DNA from: Haemophilus parainfluenzae
GTDB lineage: Bacteria; Pseudomonadota; Gammaproteobacteria; Enterobacterales; Pasteurellaceae
Direction of reading: 5' to 3'
NCBI RefSeq assembly: GCF_014931375.1
Contig: NZ_CP063117.1
Location: forward strand, 1,233,501 to 1,297,500
DNA length: 64,000 bases
A model generated the notes under the pieces. That model had not been told where the DNA came from and did no database searches. It saw only the letters and a list, made by a program, of their open reading frames with translations. Both the position numbers and the translations under genes were made by a program. The stretch's first letter is position 1. Every line of letters starts with the position of its first letter. Below, piece after piece: positions 57,860 through 64,000 of this stretch.

Positions 57860-57911
57860 GCGAAATAAAAATTTCTTGATATTGCAATCGGTTGCCTTTA
57901 TTTCGCCTCTT
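57860..57911 (+). terminator. Possible terminator after azlD
   Basis: GCGAAATAAA and TTTATTTCGC (57860-57869 with 57897-57906) pair across a 27-base loop and are followed by CTCTTTTCC. The long loop makes it less certain. Confidence 0.4.
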
Positions 57912-57969
57912 TTCCTCAATTCCAAAATCTTTTATGATGCCGCCTAAATCATTGTTGACGGAGAGATTT

Positions 57970-58215
57970 ATGGAATTTAATTTCATCGAATTATTAGGTT
58001 ATTTGGCAACATTCTTTGTGGCTGCGTCTTTTTTATTTAAATCGATTGTTCACTTGAGAGTTGTTAATGCAATTGGAGCGGTACTTTTTGTCGTTTACAG
58101 TTTGATCATCAAATCTTATCCAGTTGCGCTTCTAAACGCATTCTTAGTTTTCGTTAACTTATATCAACTTTATCGTTTGAAAAAAGAGCAGCCGGCATCA
58201 AAAGTACTAAAATAA
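57970..58215 (+). CDS. Small three-helix membrane protein (YgjV-like)
   Basis: The product has 81 residues and three membrane helices: LGYLATFFVAASFLFKSI, VVNAIGAVLFVVYSLII and YPVALLNAFLVFVNLYQLY. It resembles the small YgjV-type inner membrane proteins of unknown function. The order of the helices, the GY start, the conserved Asn in the second and third helices and the YPVALLN stretch also recall SemiSWEET sugar transporters (85-95 residues), though the SemiSWEET proline in helix one is missing. The ATG at 57970 follows GGAGAG; an in-frame start at 57892 lacks a ribosome site. Function is unknown. Confidence 0.75.
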   Translation: MEFNFIELLGYLATFFVAASFLFKSIVHLRVVNAIGAVLFVVYSLIIKSYPVALLNAFLVFVNLYQLYRLKKEQPASKVLK

Positions 58216-58236
58216 TTGACCGCACTTTTCCACGAT

Positions 58237-59169
58237 TTACCCCCATATTTGATATAAGGCAATCACTAGTGGCATAGTAAACATACAAAGTAGCGTCGTT
58301 ACACCATAAATGGCGCTGGCTTTCTGTGGATTGTTGTTATAAATCACTGCCATTTGTGTCACTGTCGAAGCTGAAGGGCTAGTGGTAGCCAAAAAGCTAA
58401 TCAACACAATAATTTCCCCTTTTTCAGCCCAATGCACAAACCCAATCAGTTTTATTAATACCAATAATGCAATCGGAATAAGTAACAAGCGCAAGAGTGT
58501 GACTAAATAAATGCGTTTGGATGCTACGATGCTTCGTAAAGGAATTGCCGCAATCAGCATACCCGCAACAAGCATGGCATTCGGACCAATAAATAAGCCA
58601 ATCGAAGAGAGTGTACCATTGATAATACTTGGTAATTTTATTTGAAAAGCAAATAAAAATGCTCCGACGAGAATTGACCAAATATTGATGTTTTTGGCAA
58701 TCATCTTCAAGGATAAATTTCCTTTTCCTACAATAATCAAACGGCAATGCGTCCAAAATAGAAAGGTTTGAACCACAATAAAACAGCTGGCGTAAATGAC
58801 CCATTCTTTGCCAAATAACGACATCACAATCGGAATAATTAAGTTACCAGAATTGGAATAAATGGAAGTGGCATGTTCAATAGGATCAAGGTTTAATAGG
58901 CGCTTTAACAGACTGCCAATAATAATCAGAATAACCTGAAGAAACACCGCCATAAGCAGTGAAAGTTGTAAACCTTGTAGAATTTCAGGTGTGTAATCAA
59001 TTTGAAAGGCTTCAATCATCACAGCTGGACTGATGACATAAAGCCCAATAACGGAAAGCGTCTTGCTATCTTCAGATTTTAATAATTTTGATTTAACCAA
59101 CCCATAACCAATAAGCACAATAAGTGTCAGTTCAATAATTTTAGTGCCGAGTAAAAATGCAATGTCCAT
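58237..59169 (-). CDS. AEC-family (auxin efflux carrier type) transporter
   Basis: The 310-residue product has ten or so membrane helices and the AEC family layout, two repeats of five, with LIVLIGYGLVKSKLL, LYVISPAVMIEAF, SNSGNLIIPIVMSLFG and the C-terminal SFLATTSPSASTVTQMAVIYN. Related bacterial members carry malate, malonate or other carboxylates; the substrate cannot be told from the sequence. It is a single gene on the minus strand, separated from guaA by a terminator. Confidence 0.85.
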   Translation of the reverse strand: MDIAFLLGTKIIELTLIVLIGYGLVKSKLLKSEDSKTLSVIGLYVISPAVMIEAFQIDYTPEILQGLQLSLLMAVFLQVILIIIGSLLKRLLNLDPIEHATSIYSNSGNLIIPIVMSLFGKEWVIYASCFIVVQTFLFWTHCRLIIVGKGNLSLKMIAKNINIWSILVGAFLFAFQIKLPSIINGTLSSIGLFIGPNAMLVAGMLIAAIPLRSIVASKRIYLVTLLRLLLIPIALLVLIKLIGFVHWAEKGEIIVLISFLATTSPSASTVTQMAVIYNNNPQKASAIYGVTTLLCMFTMPLVIALYQIWG

Positions 59170-59209
59170 AGTGAATATTGATGAGAGAAATTAGTGCTAT
59201 GAAAGAAGA

Positions 59210-59232
59210 AAAGGGCAAATAATTTGCCCTTT
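59210..59232 (-). terminator. Terminator after guaA
   Basis: AAAGGGCAAA and TTTGCCCTTT (59210-59219 with 59223-59232) with a 3-base loop; on the minus strand it is followed by TCTTCTTTC. Confidence 0.75.
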
Positions 59233-59245
59233 AAATTGATTTAGG

Positions 59246-60805
59246 TTACTCCCACTCGATAGTTGCTGGAGGTTTTCCGCTGATGTCATATACTACGCGA
59301 GAAATGCCATTCACTTCGTTGATGATGCGGTTAGACACTTTGCCTAATAAATCATAAGGCAAATGTGCCCAATGTGCGGTCATAAAGTCGATGGTTTCTA
59401 CTGCACGTAGCGAGATTACCCAGTCATATTTACGGCCATCACCCATTACGCCTACAGATTTCACAGGTAAGAACACGCTGAAGGCTTGACTGGTTTTTTC
59501 ATACCAACCGCTGTTGCGTAATTCTTCGATAAAGATTGCATCCGCACGGCGTAGTAAATCGCAGTATTCTTTTTTCACTTCACCCAATACACGCACACCT
59601 AAACCCGGACCAGGGAATGGGTGACGGTTGATCATTTCAGCTGGTAAGCCTAATGCTAAACCGATTTTACGTACCTCGTCTTTGAATAATTCACGTAAAG
59701 GTTCAACTAAGCCAAGTTTCATATAGTCAGGTAAGCCACCTACGTTGTGGTGTGATTTAATCACATGCGCTTTACCAGTTTTGCTTGCTGCGGATTCGAT
59801 GACATCAGGGTAGATCGTACCTTGTGCTAACCATTTTACATTAGTAAGTTTTTTCGATTCATCATCGAACACATCGACAAACACTTTACCGATAATTTTA
59901 CGTTTTGCTTCAGGATCCGATACGCCTGCAAGTTCGCCTAAGAAACGGCTTTCAGCATCAACACGGGTAATATTTAAGCCGAATTTATCACCGAACATTT
60001 CCATGACTTGATCGCCTTCGTGTAAGCGGAGTAAGCCGTTATCTACGAATACGCAGTGTAAGTTTTTGCCGATAGCACGATGTAAAAGTAATGCAACCAC
60101 AGAAGAGTCCACACCACCAGATAAACCTAAAATCACTTCATCATCGCCCACTTGCTCTTTAATGCGAGCAACGGCATCTTCGATAATGTTTTCTGCTGTC
60201 CATTTTGTTTCGCAACCACAAATATTCACCACGAAATTCATTAATAATTCCAACCCTTTTGTAGTATGGGTCACTTCTGGGTGGAATTGTACGCCGTAGA
60301 AACGACGGCTTTCATCAGACATCGCGGCAATTGGGCAGGTTGGAGTCGTACCAGTAACTTGGAAGTTTTCAGGTAAGCGAGTTACTTTATCACCATGGCT
60401 CATCCATACATCTAATTTGCTGTCACCATCATTTAAATGAGCGAAAAGTGCGGTTGGATTATCCATTAAAACAGAGGCATAGCCGAATTCACGATGATCA
60501 GAGGTTTCAGTTAAACCGCCAAGTTGCATCGCCATGGTTTGCATACCGTAACAAATACCCAATACAGGCACGCCGGCATTAAATACATATTCAGGTGCAC
60601 GCGGGCTGTTTGCTTCAGTCGTACTTTCTGGACCACCAGAAAGAATGATACCGTCTGGATTAAATTCACGGATTTGTTCTTCAGTTACATCCCACGCCCA
60701 AAGTTCGCAGTACACGCCAATTTCACGCACACGACGTGCAATCAGCTGAGTATATTGTGAACCGAAGTCGAGGATCAGAATTTTATGGTTGTGGATATTT
60801 GTCAT
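59246..60805 (-). CDS. guaA: GMP synthase (glutamine-hydrolysing)
   Basis: GuaA converts XMP to GMP using glutamine and ATP. The 519-residue product has the class I glutamine amidotransferase domain with the catalytic Cys85 in VLGICYGMQ and the His in [12 protein letters not shown], then the ATP pyrophosphatase P-loop [16 protein letters not shown], and the dimerisation domain ending KPPATIEWE. It ends at a hairpin terminator. It is normally next to guaB, but here a lipoprotein gene lies between them, ending eight bases before its start. Confidence 0.98.
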   Translation of the reverse strand: MTNIHNHKILILDFGSQYTQLIARRVREIGVYCELWAWDVTEEQIREFNPDGIILSGGPESTTEANSPRAPEYVFNAGVPVLGICYGMQTMAMQLGGLTETSDHREFGYASVLMDNPTALFAHLNDGDSKLDVWMSHGDKVTRLPENFQVTGTTPTCPIAAMSDESRRFYGVQFHPEVTHTTKGLELLMNFVVNICGCETKWTAENIIEDAVARIKEQVGDDEVILGLSGGVDSSVVALLLHRAIGKNLHCVFVDNGLLRLHEGDQVMEMFGDKFGLNITRVDAESRFLGELAGVSDPEAKRKIIGKVFVDVFDDESKKLTNVKWLAQGTIYPDVIESAASKTGKAHVIKSHHNVGGLPDYMKLGLVEPLRELFKDEVRKIGLALGLPAEMINRHPFPGPGLGVRVLGEVKKEYCDLLRRADAIFIEELRNSGWYEKTSQAFSVFLPVKSVGVMGDGRKYDWVISLRAVETIDFMTAHWAHLPYDLLGKVSNRIINEVNGISRVVYDISGKPPATIEWE

Positions 60806-60813
60806 GATTATCT

Positions 60814-61284
60814 CTATTTATACGTCCCATATTTTTTTAAATATACTGTACAATAAGCTTCGTCTACTTGAGATGCTATATCCTCTTTTTTATAACGTTC
60901 ATAGCTATCTTTTTGAAATTCTGCGATGCTTACATTATCAATTAATCCCACTACAGTAACGTCATCAGATTTATTGACTGAAATAAGACTATTTATATCG
61001 ACAGGGTCATTTGCAATAATGGCCATAGCTTTATTATTATCAATTTTTATAAATTTAGAGTTACTATAAGTGCTACCTATCTTAGCAACTTTAGCAGGAA
61101 TAGCTACAGGTTTGTCTTTCCAAACCGTTTCTGCTCTTAGTTGATTCTTTTCAACATCATAACATAGTGCCGGAAGTGAAATTTTTTGGATTTCTACTTT
61201 AGGTTGTTCCTGTGGTACCTGTTGGACTGTAGAAGTTGAACAAGATATTAATAAAAAAGAAATAGGTATTAAAAGTTTTTTCAT
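60814..61284 (-). CDS. Putative OB-fold-like lipoprotein within guaBA
   Basis: The product has 156 residues and a lipoprotein signal, [15 protein letters not shown], with the lipid Cys at position 15, so it is exported and membrane-anchored. The mature part (about residues 50-150) has a pattern that may form an OB fold like the tRNA_anti-like lipoproteins (residues with [44 protein letters not shown]), but I do not recognise the exact family. Two cysteines outside the lipid one could pair. It sits between guaB and guaA in the same direction, with base composition more A/T-rich than its neighbours. It is probably an inserted gene. The link to purine synthesis is not evident. Confidence 0.75.
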   Translation of the reverse strand: MKKLLIPISFLLISCSTSTVQQVPQEQPKVEIQKISLPALCYDVEKNQLRAETVWKDKPVAIPAKVAKIGSTYSNSKFIKIDNNKAMAIIANDPVDINSLISVNKSDDVTVVGLIDNVSIAEFQKDSYERYKKEDIASQVDEAYCTVYLKKYGTYK

Positions 61285-61328
61285 TTTGATTCCTAACTAT
61301 AAGTATTTCAAATAACCTTTTTGTTGAG

Positions 61329-61364
61329 AACTCTAATTTATAGAATATCTTATAAATTAGAGTT
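61329..61364 (-). repeat. A/T-rich hairpin after guaB
   Basis: A perfect 14-bp inverted repeat (61329-61342 with 61351-61364) with an 8-base loop lies 12 bases after the guaB stop and before the lipoprotein gene. No T run follows on the minus strand, so read-through into the lipoprotein gene and guaA is possible. Confidence 0.6.
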
Positions 61365-61375
61365 ACTATTCATTA

Positions 61376-62839
61376 TTAGCCCATACGATAGTTTGGTGCT
61401 TCTTTAGTAATAGTTACATCGTGAACGTGGCTTTCTTTAATACCTGCACCACTAATGCGAACGAATTCTGCTTTCGTGCGTAATTCTTCGATGGTTGCGC
61501 AGCCAGTTAAGCCCATGCAAGAGCGTAAGCCACCCATTTGTTGGTGGATGATTTCTTTTAAGTAACCTTTGTATGGAATACGGCCTTCAATACCTTCTGG
61601 TACGAGTTTGTCTGCAGCGTTATCAGATTGGAAGTAACGGTCAGATGAGCCTTTCGCCATCGCACCTAATGAACCCATACCTCGGTAAGATTTAAATGCA
61701 CGACCTTGATAAAGTTCGATTTCACCTGGTGCTTCTTCAGTACCGGCAAACATCGAGCCAACCATTACAGAGCTTGCGCCTGCAGCGATAGCTTTTGCAA
61801 TATCACCAGAGAAACGGATACCACCGTCAGCTATAACTGGAATGCCACGATCTTTTAATGCCGCCGCTGCATCTGCGATAGCGGTGATTTGTGGAACACC
61901 TACACCGGTTACGATACGAGTAGTACAAATTGAACCTGGTCCGATACCTACTTTCACTGCGCTTGCACCCGCATCAGCTAATGCGATAGCACCTTCAGCC
62001 GTTGCTACGTTACCCGCAACGATAGGTAAGTTTGGATATTTTGCACGAGTTTCACGAACGCGTTGTAATACGCCTTCTGAGTGACCATGAGAAGAGTCGA
62101 TTAACAACACATCAACACCGGCTTTCACTAATGCATCAATACGTTCTTCATTACCTGGACCCGCGCCTACAGCTGCACCTACGCGTAAACGACCAAATTC
62201 ATCTTTGCATGCGTTCGGTTTTTGTTCCGCTTTTTGGAAGTCTTTAACGGTGATCATACCTTTTAATTTGAAAGCATCATCTACAACAAGCACTTTCTCT
62301 ACGCGGTTTTTGTGCATTAATTCTAAAATCGTTTCACGACTTGCACCTTCTTTTACGGTGACCAAGTCTTCTTTTTTCGTCATTAATTGTGAAACGGTTT
62401 TACTTAAATCTTTTACGAAACGCGTGTCGCGGCCAGTGATGATACCAATCAAGTTATTTTCAGCATCGACAACAGGGTAGCCTGCGAAGCCGTTTTTCTT
62501 CACCATTTCAGCAAGTGCTGCAAGGGTTAAATCTGGTGAAACAGTCACCGGTTCAGAAACAATACCACTTTCGAATTTTTTCACTTTACGAACACGATCC
62601 GCTTGGCGTTCGATCGTCATATTTTTGTGAATAAAGCCGATGCCACCTTCTTGTGCTAAAGAGATCGCTAATTTGGTTTCTGTGACAGTATCCATCGCAG
62701 CAGAAAGCATAGGAATATTTAAGCGAATTTCTTTGGTGAGTTGAGTTGAGAGGTTAGCTGTGTTCGGAAGAACAGTTGAATGAGCTGGGACGAGTAGAAC
62801 GTCGTCAAAAGTAAGCGCTTCTTGTTTGATTCTAAGCAT
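61376..62839 (-). CDS. guaB: IMP dehydrogenase
   Basis: GuaB oxidises IMP to XMP, the committed step to GMP. The 487-residue product has the catalytic barrel with the active Cys in [17 protein letters not shown], a twin-CBS domain in the middle (about residues 95-200) and the flap region [14 protein letters not shown]. The C-terminal [17 protein letters not shown] is typical. Its upstream gap is shared with birA, which is transcribed the other way. Confidence 0.98.
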   Translation of the reverse strand: MLRIKQEALTFDDVLLVPAHSTVLPNTANLSTQLTKEIRLNIPMLSAAMDTVTETKLAISLAQEGGIGFIHKNMTIERQADRVRKVKKFESGIVSEPVTVSPDLTLAALAEMVKKNGFAGYPVVDAENNLIGIITGRDTRFVKDLSKTVSQLMTKKEDLVTVKEGASRETILELMHKNRVEKVLVVDDAFKLKGMITVKDFQKAEQKPNACKDEFGRLRVGAAVGAGPGNEERIDALVKAGVDVLLIDSSHGHSEGVLQRVRETRAKYPNLPIVAGNVATAEGAIALADAGASAVKVGIGPGSICTTRIVTGVGVPQITAIADAAAALKDRGIPVIADGGIRFSGDIAKAIAAGASSVMVGSMFAGTEEAPGEIELYQGRAFKSYRGMGSLGAMAKGSSDRYFQSDNAADKLVPEGIEGRIPYKGYLKEIIHQQMGGLRSCMGLTGCATIEELRTKAEFVRISGAGIKESHVHDVTITKEAPNYRMG

Positions 62840-62959
62840 GGCAATATCTCGCTGTTAAAAGTGTGTCAAAAAATATTGCGCCGGGATTATACAGATTTTT
62901 CATGTGGTTGAAAATGAAATTTTTCTCTTTTATGGTAAGATTTGCCAAGGTTTTTATAA

Positions 62960-63886
<927 letters not shown>

Positions 63887-63888
63887 AC

Positions 63889-63921
63889 AAAAAGTGCGGT
63901 CAAAAATTAACCGCACTTTTT
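63889..63921. terminator. Paired-uptake-sequence terminator after birA
   Basis: AAAAAGTGCGGT and ACCGCACTTTTT (63889-63900 with 63910-63921) form a 12-bp stem with T run, between converging genes. Confidence 0.85.
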
Positions 63922-63930
63922 ATATGTATG

Positions 63931-64000
63931 TTAAACCACTTTCTGAATAAGTGCTGAAATGTCATCTGCAAATTTTTCATCTCTTGCCATTTTCTCAATT
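63931..64000 (-). CDS. C-terminal tail of an unidentified gene (rest outside window)
   Basis: On the minus strand a frame runs in from the right edge for 22 residues, ending IEKMARDEKFADDISALIQKVV with the last two hidden in the end, and stops at a TAA (63933-63931). Its position right after a terminator that would serve both genes makes it likely to be real. I cannot identify the family from this much. Confidence 0.55.
   Translation of the reverse strand, partial: IEKMARDEKFADDISALIQKVV

Overview
The window is a stretch of ordinary chromosome from a Pasteurellaceae bacterium, most likely a Haemophilus close to H. parainfluenzae. The evidence is about fifty exact copies of the Haemophilus-type DNA uptake core AAGTGCGGT (or its complement) in 64 kb, low G+C, and gene neighbourhoods typical of the family: pcnB-folK, rec2-msbA-lpxK-kdsB-uvrC, hitABC, fdxGHI-fdhE, dppBCDF and afuABC. 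A fused glutathione synthase gene (gshF), which H. influenzae is reported to lack, argues against H. influenzae itself. I see no prophage, insertion sequence, CRISPR array, rRNA or tRNA, and no gap over 300 bases without a gene.

Layout. 1-6 kb: 3' end of hrpA, dcuC, then folK, pcnB and dksA on the minus strand. 6-15 kb: competence gene rec2 behind a Sxy-type CRP site, then the LPS genes msbA, lpxK, a ycaR-type gene and kdsB, then uvrC and a TerC-family gene. 15-19 kb: ferric iron importer hitABC (minus) with a Fur-box candidate. 19-24 kb: gshF, phoH-like, ybeY and a HAD phosphatase. 24-29 kb: serC-hisC-tpx, tmaR, a PEBP-family gene and rsmC. 28.6-37 kb: a lipoprotein gene, holD, rimI, then the selenocysteine formate dehydrogenase fdxGHI with fdhE and divergent fdhD. 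37-44 kb: an orphan AfuA-like binding protein, uvrD and dppBCDF. 44-48 kb: sotB, asmA-like, dcd and udk. 48-54 kb: an afu transporter with two tandem afuA genes, afuB and afuC. 54-59 kb: a large membrane protein of the so-called site-specific recombinase family, metR, azlCD, a small membrane protein and an AEC permease. 59-64 kb: guaB, an unknown lipoprotein and guaA in one run, then birA and the tail of an unidentified gene.

How the genes work together. fdxGHI, FdhD and FdhE form the respiratory formate dehydrogenase and its maturation factors; both sides of the fdxG-fdhD gap carry FNR-like half-site pairs. HitABC imports iron and AfuABC probably imports hexose phosphates, with a CRP site and no visible Fur box. 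DppBCDF and GshF both bear on glutathione and peptide supply. Many genes end in hairpins made of two opposed uptake sequences followed by a T run.

The best leads are modest: three AfuA paralogues that differ at the residues thought to bind the sugar phosphate; an AUU start for pcnB; a lipoprotein gene inserted in guaBA; and a 29-codon ORF coupled to dppB. I did not find a clear previously undescribed system.
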